DNA of 64,000 bases from Streptomyces celluloflavus. Lineage in GTDB: Bacteria; Actinomycetota; Actinomycetes; Streptomycetales; Streptomycetaceae. Under the pieces are notes generated by a model, which ran no database searches, was not told where the DNA came from, and saw nothing but the letters and a program-made list of their open reading frames with translations. The stretch lies in assembly GCA_000720995.1 (NCBI GenBank), contig JOEL01000017.1:1-64000 (forward strand). The letters run 5' to 3'. Position numbers and translations under genes: made by a program. Position 1 is the first letter of the stretch, and every line of letters starts with the position of its first letter. This document shows positions 55,459 to 63,727 of the stretch, piece by piece.

Positions 55459-57195
55459 TCAGGCGGCGAGCAGAGCCCAGACGCCGACCGCGATGCACAG
55501 CAGCGCGACGATCAGTACCGGGACCGCCACCTTCTGGGGCGGCCCCGGCCGCTTGTACGGGGCGGGCCCTGGTGGTGCGGGGACCGCGGCGGCGGCGTCG
55601 GAAGCGGTGGCTGTCATGGACGCGGGATACGCGGGATACGTGGGCTGGGCCATCGGCGACATGCCTGCCATGCCTGCCATGCCTGCCGTCCCTGGCGCTC
55701 CAGGTATCCCGGTCATCCCCGTCATCCCGGTCATCTGCGCCATTGGCGGCATGGGGGCGGGTTGTCCCGGGGCGGTGGTCGGGGGGTGACCGGGGACGGG
55801 GTGGTGGTCCGCCGTGTAGGGGCGGGTCGCGGACGGCTCCGGGCGGAGGCCGGCCGTCGGCTCGTAGGCCGGCGGCGGGGGCGGTGGGGTGGCGGGTGCG
55901 GGCGGTATGCCCTGGCCCGGAGGCGTGGCGCCGGGCAGGGGCGTCGGTGTGGGGGCGGGTGTGGCGGTGGGGGTGGGCGGTGCGGCCGGCTGTGGTGGTG
56001 CCGGGACGCTCTGCCGCGGTGGCGCGAGCTGGAAACTCCCGGTGTCCGACATGGACACCTGCCCGGCGGCCGTGCCGGTGGCCTGGTGGGCGGGCCCGGC
56101 GGGTGAGCCGACGTCCCCGAGTGCGCCGACGTCCCCGCGTGCGGCGCCATCCCGGCGTGCGGCGCCATCCCCATGCGCGGCAACGATCCCGTCCCCGCGC
56201 ACGTCGTCGTCCCTGTACGAGCGGGGACCGCCGCTCCCGTGCGGGCCGGGGCTGCCGTTCCCGCTCGGGGCGGGGCGCTCGTTCCCGTGTGGGCCGTCGG
56301 TCTTGGTGCCGGGGCCCAGGGGCCCGTCCGCGCCGTATCCCGAAGGCAGCGGCCCGATGTGGTCGAAGACCTCGACGACCTCGTCCTCGATCGTCGTCTC
56401 CGGCAGCATCTCGACCGCCGGCAGGAGCGCCTTGCGCGCCCCCGTGGCCGTCCTGAACCGGGCCTGTGGATCCGGATGCAGCAGAGTGGCCAGCACCTGC
56501 CAGAGAGGTTCCGGTACGTCCTCGGGTGCGTCCGGGATGCCGTGCCGCGCGAAGTGCCGGATCAGCGCCTCGGAATCCGGTTTGCGGCCGGTGACCAGAT
56601 AGAGCCCGACCAGGCCGACCGCGAACAGGTCCGCCGGGAAGTCCGGTTCGGCGCCCAGCATTTGCTCGGGCGCGAAGTAACCGGGCGTGCCCACCACATA
56701 GTTGGCCTCGGTGAGCCGCGGTTCGCCCTTGCGCATCGCGATGCCGAAGTCGGACAGCCGCAGATGCGGACGGCCGGTGCCGGTGGCCTCCAGCAGGATG
56801 TTCGCCGGTTTGATGTCGCGGTGCACCACACCCTCGGCGTGCACCGCCGTCAGCCCGGCCAGCAGCTGGTCCAGCAGCGTGCAGACGTACCGCGGCGGCA
56901 GGGGCCCGTAGTCGCCGGTCAGATGCGCCAGCGAGCCGCCGTTCACCAGGTCCATGGTGAACAGCACCTTGTCGTCGTCCGCGGCCCAGCTCGCCGGGGC
57001 CAGCACATGCGGGTGGTCGATCCGCAGCGCCTGCTCGCGGACGAAGCGCAGGAGGGTGTGTGCGTCGCTCTGCTGGAGCACCTTGGCCGCGACATAGCGG
57101 CGGCGGCGCTGGTCCCAGGCGCGCCAGACGGCGCCCACACCGCCCCGCCCGATCGGGTCGATCAGTTCGTACCGACCGGCGAAGATCTCACCCAT
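55459..57195 (-). CDS. Serine/threonine protein kinase, tail-anchored
   Basis: A 578-residue Hanks-type kinase, apparently active. Gly-loop GRGGVGAVW (16-24), Lys38 in VAAKVL, Glu54, catalytic loop VVHRDIKPANILL with Asp127, DFG (149-151) and the APEQ motif (175-178) are intact. Residues 270-555 are a Pro/Gly/Ala/Met-rich cytoplasmic linker with short repeats (e.g. TGMTGM, AGMAGM). One hydrophobic helix at the C-terminus (556-576) is followed by two residues, so it is tail-anchored with no external PASTA sensor. ATG 57195 has no strong ribosome site. Partner XRE gene precedes it by 74 bases. Confidence 0.9.
   Translation of the reverse strand: MGEIFAGRYELIDPIGRGGVGAVWRAWDQRRRRYVAAKVLQQSDAHTLLRFVREQALRIDHPHVLAPASWAADDDKVLFTMDLVNGGSLAHLTGDYGPLPPRYVCTLLDQLLAGLTAVHAEGVVHRDIKPANILLEATGTGRPHLRLSDFGIAMRKGEPRLTEANYVVGTPGYFAPEQMLGAEPDFPADLFAVGLVGLYLVTGRKPDSEALIRHFARHGIPDAPEDVPEPLWQVLATLLHPDPQARFRTATGARKALLPAVEMLPETTIEDEVVEVFDHIGPLPSGYGADGPLGPGTKTDGPHGNERPAPSGNGSPGPHGSGGPRSYRDDDVRGDGIVAAHGDGAARRDGAARGDVGALGDVGSPAGPAHQATGTAAGQVSMSDTGSFQLAPPRQSVPAPPQPAAPPTPTATPAPTPTPLPGATPPGQGIPPAPATPPPPPPAYEPTAGLRPEPSATRPYTADHHPVPGHPPTTAPGQPAPMPPMAQMTGMTGMTGIPGAPGTAGMAGMAGMSPMAQPTYPAYPASMTATASDAAAAVPAPPGPAPYKRPGPPQKVAVPVLIVALLCIAVGVWALLAA
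55661..55687 (+). repeat. 9-bp tandem repeat ATGCCTGCC x3 in kinase gene
   Basis: Three exact copies, encoding AGMAGMAGM on the minus strand. Adjacent 55621-55639 has CGCGGGATA twice and 55708-55735 the GGTCATC-type series. Possible length variation of the linker. Confidence 0.7.
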
Positions 57196-57269
57196 AGCGC
57201 CCCGTCCGCCCTCTGAACTCCGCAAGTGCCGCTGTGGACGCGGCCGGCCAGCTCCGGTGCGCCCGCGAA

Positions 57270-57818
57270 CTAGTTCTGGTGCGCCTCGTAGTGGGCGACC
57301 GCGTCGGCGGTGCGGCCGGCACCGTAGACCCGCAGGAACTCTGCCAGTTCGGGGTGCGTGGGGGCGAGGGTGTTCGCTGCGTCGATGATGTCCCCCGCAT
57401 CGGAGACCGAACGCAGCAACGACTGAATCTCCCGCACCACCCGGCGCACCGTCGTCGCCCCTGTCGACGAGGTGGCCTGCGCGGTGTTGTTCAGCACCGA
57501 TCCGCCGGCCGTCTTCTTGATCTCGTCCATGCGGTCGGTGGCCTCGGCGGCGCTGACGCTCCCGTCGGCGACCTGCCCGGCCAGCTCCTGGAGCGCCTGG
57601 ACCCGCTGCACCACGGCCGGGTTGCCTATCTTGGCGCGCTGCCCGCTCATCAGCTGGGACAGCATCGGCGCGGAGAGCCCGAGCACGGAGGCCAGCCGGG
57701 CCTGATTGAGACCGAGGTCGTCGATCAGACGGCGGAACAGCGCACCCAGAGGGTCCCCGTACCAACTGCGCTGGAGTTCCCGGGCCCGCGCGGTGGCTTC
57801 CTGCTGTGCTGCGTCCAT
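57270..57818 (-). CDS. XRE-family helix-turn-helix protein
   Basis: A 182-residue DNA-binding protein. The HTH is near residues 22-70 (LFRRLIDDLGLNQARLASVLGLSAPMLSQLMSGQRAKIGNPAVVQR). Helices follow with a Ser/Thr-rich spacer and a C-terminal segment YGAGRTADAVAHYEAHQN. ATG 57818 (DAAQQEATARARELQRSW) is preferred to the ATG 33 bases upstream. It probably regulates itself and the kinase gene just downstream. Similar HTH-kinase pairs occur in Streptomyces, but their role is unknown to me. Confidence 0.83.
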   Translation of the reverse strand: MDAAQQEATARARELQRSWYGDPLGALFRRLIDDLGLNQARLASVLGLSAPMLSQLMSGQRAKIGNPAVVQRVQALQELAGQVADGSVSAAEATDRMDEIKKTAGGSVLNNTAQATSSTGATTVRRVVREIQSLLRSVSDAGDIIDAANTLAPTHPELAEFLRVYGAGRTADAVAHYEAHQN

Positions 57819-57947
57819 ACCGTCTCCCCTGTCTCCCCGATCGCGCTTCACTGCCGCGAATCTCGCGAAGCATCCTACGGAGAGCGACCGTCCGGGGCGA
57901 TACCCGGTCGGGAAAGCGACCGGGCACCGGGTACTCTGGTTCGCGAC

Positions 57948-58020
57948 GGGGCCTTAGCTCAGTTGGTAGAGCGCTGCCTTTGCAAGGCAGATGTCAGGAG
58001 TTCGAATCTCCTAGGCTCCA
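57948..58020 (+). tRNA. tRNA-Ala (anticodon TGC)
   Basis: A full 73-base cloverleaf: acceptor GGGGCCT/AGGCTCC (one G-T pair), D-arm GCTCAGTTGGTAGAGC, anticodon loop CTTTGCAAG giving TGC, T-loop AGTTCGAATCTCC. Discriminator A. A TACTCT -10 (57932-57937) lies before it. CCA is not encoded (CACA follows). Confidence 0.97.
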
Positions 58021-58024
58021 CAAT

Positions 58025-58069
58025 AAACACCCTCTGACCTGCGGAAACGCAGCTTCGGAGGGTGTTTTT
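58025..58069 (+). terminator. tRNA-Ala terminator with T-run
   Basis: Stem AAACACCCTC...GAGGGTGTTT, with inner CTGCG-GAAA-CGCAG, followed by seven T residues. Such a T-run is uncommon in Streptomyces; it is a textbook intrinsic terminator. Confidence 0.92.
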
Positions 58070-58070
58070 T

Positions 58071-59019
58071 TGCCCCTCGGAACGTGTCGGCGTGCCCAGG
58101 GGAGGCCGTGATTTCGGGGATTTGCTCGGTCGTGTCGTCTCGGTGGATCTCCTGGGCCCTGATGCTGCGGCCGGCCCGAGGCAGCCCCTTCCGGGCTTCG
58201 CGAGTTCGGGTGGGGCCGGGCTGCTGCGTGAGGCGCGGTGGCCCGTGATGTCCGGCCCGTACGTTGGCGGTACTTCGTGGTGGGCGGGGTGGCGCAATGA
58301 GCGCGATGTATCCGGAGTCCGCGCAGTGGCTGAGCCAGGTGCGGCGAAAGTGGCGAGAGTGCAGATGCTCTGGACCCCCGGGCCGCCCGGCGACGCGGCG
58401 GTCTCGTTGCTGCCACCGCCGCACGCCGAGAGGACGACGGTGAGGGCGAGACCGTAGGGGGGTGCCGCGGAGCTGCCAGGTGGTGCGGGTGCGTCGCGTC
58501 TGTGCGGCCACGGTCTGGTCCCTTTGCACTGCCACGGTCTGGTCCCCTTCGCCGCTGCGGGCCTGCCTGTGGTCAGCTTGATCGTTCGCGGGAGGGCCCG
58601 CACACGGTGCTCCCCGTACGGGCTGCCGCTTTCCGGCCGGGGTACGGAGCGGGGTCGCCTCTGGACGTACGCCGCCGGGGCGGCCGGCGCCGGTACCAGC
58701 GCCGCGGCGACGAACACCACGACCGTGCTGGAGTGGAACGCCGGACCGAAGCCGGACACGTGCCAGGCGTCCTGCACTCAGGGCTGTACGAAGATCTTGA
58801 TCTGGTTGCTGCTGCTCGCCTTGTCGAGCAACGTACCGAAAGCACCGCCGACCACAGTGACATCGGGTCGATCGCAGGCCGCCCGAACCTGGCGTGCCGA
58901 GGTGGAGAAACCTCTACCTCGAACCGGCTGGTCAATGCCAATGTGCCGCAGCTGCGCCGTTTCTAGGCTGGATCACAGATACCGCGTGAGAAGCGCTACA
59001 GCTCATAGGGGAGCCCTCA
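58071..59019. other. Decayed stretch without an intact gene
   Basis: About 950 bases between the tRNA-Ala terminator and the ABC transporter. Apart from the lipoprotein remnant, frames on both strands are short, with no domain or clear ribosome site. It looks like an eroded junction of inserted DNA. Confidence 0.5.
58330..58535 (-). pseudogene. Probable frameshifted lipoprotein remnant
   Basis: On the minus strand, an N-terminal basic start (AVQRDQTVAAQTRRTRTTWQLRG in short) in one frame is followed, in another, by YGLALTVVLSACGGGSNETAASPGG, a lipoprotein signal with lipobox LSAC. The shift coincides with a run of C bases in GGCACCCCCCTACGG. No domain follows the lipobox, so the gene is also cut short. 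The call depends on the two parts having been one gene; a comparison with other strains would settle it. Confidence 0.4.
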
Positions 59020-59823
59020 GTGCACACTTCACAGGACCTCCGTCAGGCGGAGGCGGTACGGCTGGACGCCGTCTCGATGATCTACGGCCGAGGCGACAGC
59101 AAGGTGGCCGCGCTCCGCGGGCTCTCCCTGGGCTTCGCCGACGGCACCTTCACCGCCGTGATGGGTCCGTCCGGATCGGGCAAGAGCACCTTTCTGCATT
59201 GCGCGGCGGGGCTCGCCCGGCCCACCTCCGGAAGGGTCGTCGTCGGTGGTACGGACCTGTCGGGGCTGGACGACGACCAGCTGACCAAGCTGCGCCGGAA
59301 CCGGATCGGTTTCATCTTCCAAGCCTTCAACCTGCTGCCCGCGCTGACCGTCATGGAGAACATCACGCTGCCCCTGCAGCTGGCCGGTGAGCGCCCCGAC
59401 AAGGGCCTGATCCGCAACGTGGTGCAGCGCGTCGGCCTGGCCGAGCGGCTGGGCCACCTGCCCTCCGAGCTGTCCGGCGGCCAACAGCAGCGCGTAGCCA
59501 TCGCCCGTGCCCTGGTGACCCGACCCGCGGTGGTCTTCGCGGACGAGCCCACCGGCGCCCTGGACACCCGCACCGCGGGTGCCGTCCTCCGTCTGCTGCG
59601 CGAGTCCGTCGACAACGCCCGCCAAACCCTGGTCATGGTCACCCACGACCCGGTCGCCGCCTCCTACGCGGACCGCGTGGTGTTCCTCGCCGACGGCGCC
59701 TTCGCCGGTGAACTGCTCCGGCCGACGGCCGAGGCCGTCGCCGCCCGGATGACCAGGCTCGGTGCCTGGCAGGACGACAACCAGCGCCAGGCCGTGGCGC
59801 AGCCCTCCGGGGGTCGGTACTGA
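59020..59823 (+). CDS. ABC transporter ATP-binding protein (LolD/MacB type)
   Basis: A 267-residue ATPase. Walker A GPSGSGKST (49-57), Q-loop in IFQAFNLLP, signature LSGGQQQR, Walker B VVFADEPTGALD and the H-loop MVTHD are intact. The family works with FtsX-like permeases that move or sense lipids and peptides. Its stop overlaps the permease start by one base. The GTG start has GGGGAGC-like sequence upstream. A two-component system follows downstream of the permease. Confidence 0.95.
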   Translation: MHTSQDLRQAEAVRLDAVSMIYGRGDSKVAALRGLSLGFADGTFTAVMGPSGSGKSTFLHCAAGLARPTSGRVVVGGTDLSGLDDDQLTKLRRNRIGFIFQAFNLLPALTVMENITLPLQLAGERPDKGLIRNVVQRVGLAERLGHLPSELSGGQQQRVAIARALVTRPAVVFADEPTGALDTRTAGAVLRLLRESVDNARQTLVMVTHDPVAASYADRVVFLADGAFAGELLRPTAEAVAARMTRLGAWQDDNQRQAVAQPSGGRY

Positions 59824-62333
59824 TGTTGCGTCTCGCACTGCGCACCCTGAAGTTCCGCAGGACCAGCTTCATCGCGACCTTCTGCGCCATGTTCTTCGGC
59901 GCCGCCATCGTCATCGGCTGCGGGGGCCTGATGGAGACGGGCTCACGGATGGCGGCCGAACCGCAGCGCCTGCACGAGGCGCCGGTCGTCGTCAGCGGCG
60001 TACAGACCCACCACTCCACCGCCCTGGCCGAGCGTCACCGCATCGACCCCGGCCTGGTCGGCCAGGTGGCCGGGGCCGACGGCGTCGGCAAGGCCGTCGG
60101 CGACGTCTCGTTCCCCGCCACCGTCCTCAAGGACGGCAAGCCGGTGACCAGTGGCTCGTCCTCGTACGGCCACGGCTGGGCCAGTGCCCCGTTCACCCCC
60201 TATACCCTCGCCGTCGGCAAAGCTCCCGCAGGCGGCGGCGAGGTCGTTCTCGACACGGCACTGGCCGAACAGGCCGGTGTCCGCCCGGGATCGACGGTCG
60301 GCATCGTCGTCGAGGGCACCACGCGGCAGTTCCGGGTCAGCGGCGTCGCGGAGCAGAACGGCGACCGCAACCCCCACGCGGCCGTGTTCTTCACCGATGA
60401 CCAGGCCCGCACCCTCGCGGGCGGCCAGATCGACTCGATCGCCGTCCTGCCCGCGTCCGGCAGCAGCGCCGACACGGTCGCCGCAGCGGTGAGCACCGCG
60501 GTGGGTGACCGCGCCGAGGTGTTCTCCGGCGAGAGCCGCGGACTGGCCGAACTGCCCGGCACCCTGGCCGGACAGCGCACCGTCGTCATCCTCGCGGCCG
60601 TCTTCGGCTCCTCGGTCGTGCTGATCGTCATGTTCGGCGTGGCCTCCACCCTGGCCCTCTCCCTCCAGCAGCGCGCCCGCGAGATGGCGCTGCTGCGTGC
60701 CGTCGGATCCACTCCCACGCAGTTGCGCCGCATGATCCTCACCGAGACGGCCGTGCTGTCGGTGGCTTCCGTGCTGCTCGCCCTGCTGCCCGGATACGCC
60801 ATCGGGCGCGGCCTGTTCGCGGTGCTGACGTCCAGCGGTGTCGTGTCGTCCTCGATCACCTACCACGCCGGTGCGGTCCCCATGGCGGTCGGCGCGATCG
60901 TCACCATTCTGGCCGCGGCGGGCGCCACCCGCTTCGCCGGACGGCGGGCCGCCCGCACCGAGCCGATCGCCGCGGTCGCCGAGTCCACCATCGGCACCCA
61001 GTGGTTCAACGTGCCGCGCCTGCTGTTCGCGCTCTTCTTCCTCGCCAACGGCATCGGCCTGGCCGTCGCCACCGCCACCGTCATGGAGGACGGCCCGACC
61101 CTCGCCAGCACCGCGGGACCGGCGTCCGTACTCTTCTGCATCGGTCTGGTCCTGCTCGCTCCCGGCATCACCACGTTCATGGTGGCGCTGCTCAAGCTGC
61201 CGGTACGCGCGTTCTCCGGACTCTCCGGCCGGCTCGCACTGCGCAACGCGGCCACCGCCAACGTCCGGATGGCGGGTGCCGTCGCCCCGATCGTCCTGCT
61301 GATCGGCATCGCCACCGGCACCCTGTACATGCAGTCCACCGAGAACGACGTCTCCCGCAGCTCCTACGACCAGAACGTCCTCGCCGACTACGTCCTCGAC
61401 TCCACGACGGGCGGCTTCGCAGCCGGCGTCGTCGACCGGGTGCGCCAGACGCCCGGGGTGGCCGCGGCCTCCGAGCTCGTCACCACCCGCGGCTTCGTGG
61501 ACGGTCCGGACGGCCCGGCCGAGGTCGACCTGCGTGGAGTCTCCGCAGGCGGTGTCGCGCAGAGCCTCGACCTGCCCAAGGTCGCCGGTGACCTGACCGC
61601 CCTCAGCGGCGACACGGTGGCCCTGTCCGACAAGAAGGCCGAGGAATACGGGGTGAAGGTCGGCGACAAGCTGCCGATGCACCTCGGTGACGGCACCAAG
61701 GTGAACCCCGCCGTCGTGGCCCTCTACGCCGACAACCCCAAGCAGCCCTACCTGACGATGCCCGCGTCCCTGCTCGCCGCGCACACCGGCGAGAGGCTGC
61801 CGCAGCAGATCCTGGTCCGGGCCGACTCCGGCAGCGGCGACCGGGCCCTCGAAGGCCTCGCCGCGCTCGCCGCCCAGCTACCCGGCAGCGAACTGGACGA
61901 CAGTTCCTCGCTGGCCGGACGCAACAACCAGATCCAGCAGATCCTGGTCTCCGCGAACTACACGATCGTCGCGATGATCGTCGGGTACGCCTCGATCACG
62001 GTCGTCAACACCCTGGTGTCGGTGACCCGCAAGCGGCGTGCGGAGTTCGGTCTCCAGCGGCTCACCGGCGCCACCCGCCGCCAGGTGATCGGCATGCTGT
62101 CCGTGGAGGGTGCCCTGATCGGTGTCGTCGCCACGGTGCTCGGCACGATCGCCGCGGCGACGACCATCGTTCCGTACAGCCTCGTCAAGAGCGACTCGTA
62201 TCTGCCCTCCGGATCCATCGGCATCTACCTTGCCATCGTCGGCGGATCGCTGCTGCTGGTGTTCGGTGCCACCCTGCTGCCCTCGTGGCGCGGCATGCGC
62301 GGCCCCGCCGTGGACACGGTGAACGCCGCGTGA
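59823..62333 (+). CDS. FtsX/MacB-family ABC permease
   Basis: An 836-residue permease. A first hydrophobic helix (about 18-38) precedes a large external domain (40-240, with GVAEQNG). Helices follow in two FtsX units: VVILAAVFGSSVVLIVMFGVASTLALS with the cytoplasmic RAREMALLRAVGSTPTQLRRM, and at the end YTIVAMIVGYASITVVNTLVSVTRKRRAEFGLQRLTGATRRQVIGM. About ten helices in all. With the upstream ATPase it makes a complete transporter, often used against antimicrobial peptides when paired with a two-component system. Confidence 0.93.
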   Translation: MLRLALRTLKFRRTSFIATFCAMFFGAAIVIGCGGLMETGSRMAAEPQRLHEAPVVVSGVQTHHSTALAERHRIDPGLVGQVAGADGVGKAVGDVSFPATVLKDGKPVTSGSSSYGHGWASAPFTPYTLAVGKAPAGGGEVVLDTALAEQAGVRPGSTVGIVVEGTTRQFRVSGVAEQNGDRNPHAAVFFTDDQARTLAGGQIDSIAVLPASGSSADTVAAAVSTAVGDRAEVFSGESRGLAELPGTLAGQRTVVILAAVFGSSVVLIVMFGVASTLALSLQQRAREMALLRAVGSTPTQLRRMILTETAVLSVASVLLALLPGYAIGRGLFAVLTSSGVVSSSITYHAGAVPMAVGAIVTILAAAGATRFAGRRAARTEPIAAVAESTIGTQWFNVPRLLFALFFLANGIGLAVATATVMEDGPTLASTAGPASVLFCIGLVLLAPGITTFMVALLKLPVRAFSGLSGRLALRNAATANVRMAGAVAPIVLLIGIATGTLYMQSTENDVSRSSYDQNVLADYVLDSTTGGFAAGVVDRVRQTPGVAAASELVTTRGFVDGPDGPAEVDLRGVSAGGVAQSLDLPKVAGDLTALSGDTVALSDKKAEEYGVKVGDKLPMHLGDGTKVNPAVVALYADNPKQPYLTMPASLLAAHTGERLPQQILVRADSGSGDRALEGLAALAAQLPGSELDDSSSLAGRNNQIQQILVSANYTIVAMIVGYASITVVNTLVSVTRKRRAEFGLQRLTGATRRQVIGMLSVEGALIGVVATVLGTIAAATTIVPYSLVKSDSYLPSGSIGIYLAIVGGSLLLVFGATLLPSWRGMRGPAVDTVNAA

Positions 62334-62428
62334 ACTACCGTTCCCGGCTGGGCCGTCGGGTCGCCCCAGCTCCCCCAGGAGGGGACGGCCCAGGGGGGAC
62401 GGCGGGCCGGGGATGGGAGCATGAGGGC

Positions 62429-63727
62429 ATGCAGACTGTGCCGGCCACGTGGCGGGGCCGACTGGTCCGGGCCTGTCGGGCCACCCTGTTCGGCGTCGCG
62501 ATCGCCACCGGGGCCCTGCTGTCGGTCGTTCTCTTCGTCACCACGTCCTACTTCGTCATCCTGTGTGCGATCGGCATCGGCTTCCTCGCGCTGCCGTATC
62601 TGACCCGGGCCGTGCGCTGGCTGGCCGACCTCAACAGACGTGCGGCCGCCCGCTACGGCGTCCCCGTGGAGCGGCCGTACCAGCCCGCGCCGGAAGAGGT
62701 GGAGAAGGACATCGTCGGCTGGATGCGCACCTGCAAGTGGATCCTCGCCGACCCCGCGACCTGGCGGGACATGCTGTGGCTGCTGCTCAACTGCGTCGTC
62801 GGCCTCGCCGGGTTCCTACCGGCCGCCCTGCTCTACTACGCCGGGGAGGGCCTGTTCCTGGCCTGCGGCCTCTGGCTGCCCCTCGCCGACGACGGCACGG
62901 GTCGCTGGTACGCGTCCGTCACGGTCGACAGCTGGCCGGCTGCACTGTCCGCGGGGCTGCTGGCCGTCGTGGTGTTCGCCGCCTGGGTCTTCCTCGGCCC
63001 CCTGGTGCTCCGGGGCTACGCCTACTTCGTGCGCTTCCTGCTCGGCCCGACCCGCAGGTCCCAACTGACCTCCCGCGTGCGGTACCTGGCGGAGACCCGC
63101 TCCGGCGCCCTGGACGTGCAGGCCGCCGAACTGCGCCGTATCGAACGCGACCTGCACGACGGCGCCCAGGCCCGGCTGGTCAGCCTGGGCCTCCAACTCG
63201 GCTCCGTGGACCGCAAGATGACCCGGGACCCGGAGGTGGCCCGGCTGCTGCTGCGCCAGGCCCGCGCCTCCTCCGTGCAGGCCCTGCGCGAACTGCGCGA
63301 TCTGGTCCACGGCATCCACCCGCCGGTGCTCGCCGAGCGCGGCCTGGCCGACGCCCTGCGCGCCCTGGGCCTGGCCAGCCCGCTGGGCGTCAGCGTCGAG
63401 ACGGATCTGCCCGGCCCGCTGCCCGACCCGGTCGAGTCCGCCGTGTACTTCGCGGTCTCGGAGCTGCTGGCCAACACCCTCAAGCACGCCGACGCCGAAA
63501 CGGTGCAGGTCGTGGCCCGGTACGCGGACGGCGTCCTGAACGCCCTGGTCACCGACGACGGCCGGGGCGGCGCCGACCTGTCCGCCGGGAGCGGTCTGGA
63601 GGGCATCCGGCGACGACTGGCATCCTTTGACGGGGTTTTGGAGATCGACAGCCCTCAGGGCGGTCCGACCGTGATGAAGATGGAGTTGCCGTGCGCGTTG
63701 TCCTCGCAGAAGACCTCTTCCTCCTGA
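62429..63727 (+). CDS. Sensor histidine kinase (DesK/LiaS type)
   Basis: A 432-residue kinase. Four to five hydrophobic segments form the N-terminal half (ATLFGVAIATGALLSVVLFV, then a pair around 125-165 and 175-205). The DHp helix has RIERDLHDGAQARLVSLG, with the phospho-accepting His243. The ATPase domain has ELLANTLKHADA (N-box), DDGRGG and GSGLEGIRRRL (G-boxes). There is no separate external domain, so it may sense through its transporter. ATG 62429 is preferred; the frame is open 48 codons more 5'. It overlaps the response regulator by 37 bases. Confidence 0.92.
   Translation: MQTVPATWRGRLVRACRATLFGVAIATGALLSVVLFVTTSYFVILCAIGIGFLALPYLTRAVRWLADLNRRAAARYGVPVERPYQPAPEEVEKDIVGWMRTCKWILADPATWRDMLWLLLNCVVGLAGFLPAALLYYAGEGLFLACGLWLPLADDGTGRWYASVTVDSWPAALSAGLLAVVVFAAWVFLGPLVLRGYAYFVRFLLGPTRRSQLTSRVRYLAETRSGALDVQAAELRRIERDLHDGAQARLVSLGLQLGSVDRKMTRDPEVARLLLRQARASSVQALRELRDLVHGIHPPVLAERGLADALRALGLASPLGVSVETDLPGPLPDPVESAVYFAVSELLANTLKHADAETVQVVARYADGVLNALVTDDGRGGADLSAGSGLEGIRRRLASFDGVLEIDSPQGGPTVMKMELPCALSSQKTSSS

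Noticed and set aside
55661-55740. Short tandem repeats in the kinase linker as a CRISPR array
   Set aside because: Units are 9 bp, contiguous, in frame with the kinase gene and encode Met/Ala/Gly repeats.
52829-58020. The tRNA-to-tRNA segment as an integrated element with att repeats
   Set aside because: No integrase and no direct repeat of a tRNA 3' end was found on reading; tRNA-Ile and tRNA-Ala end sequences differ.
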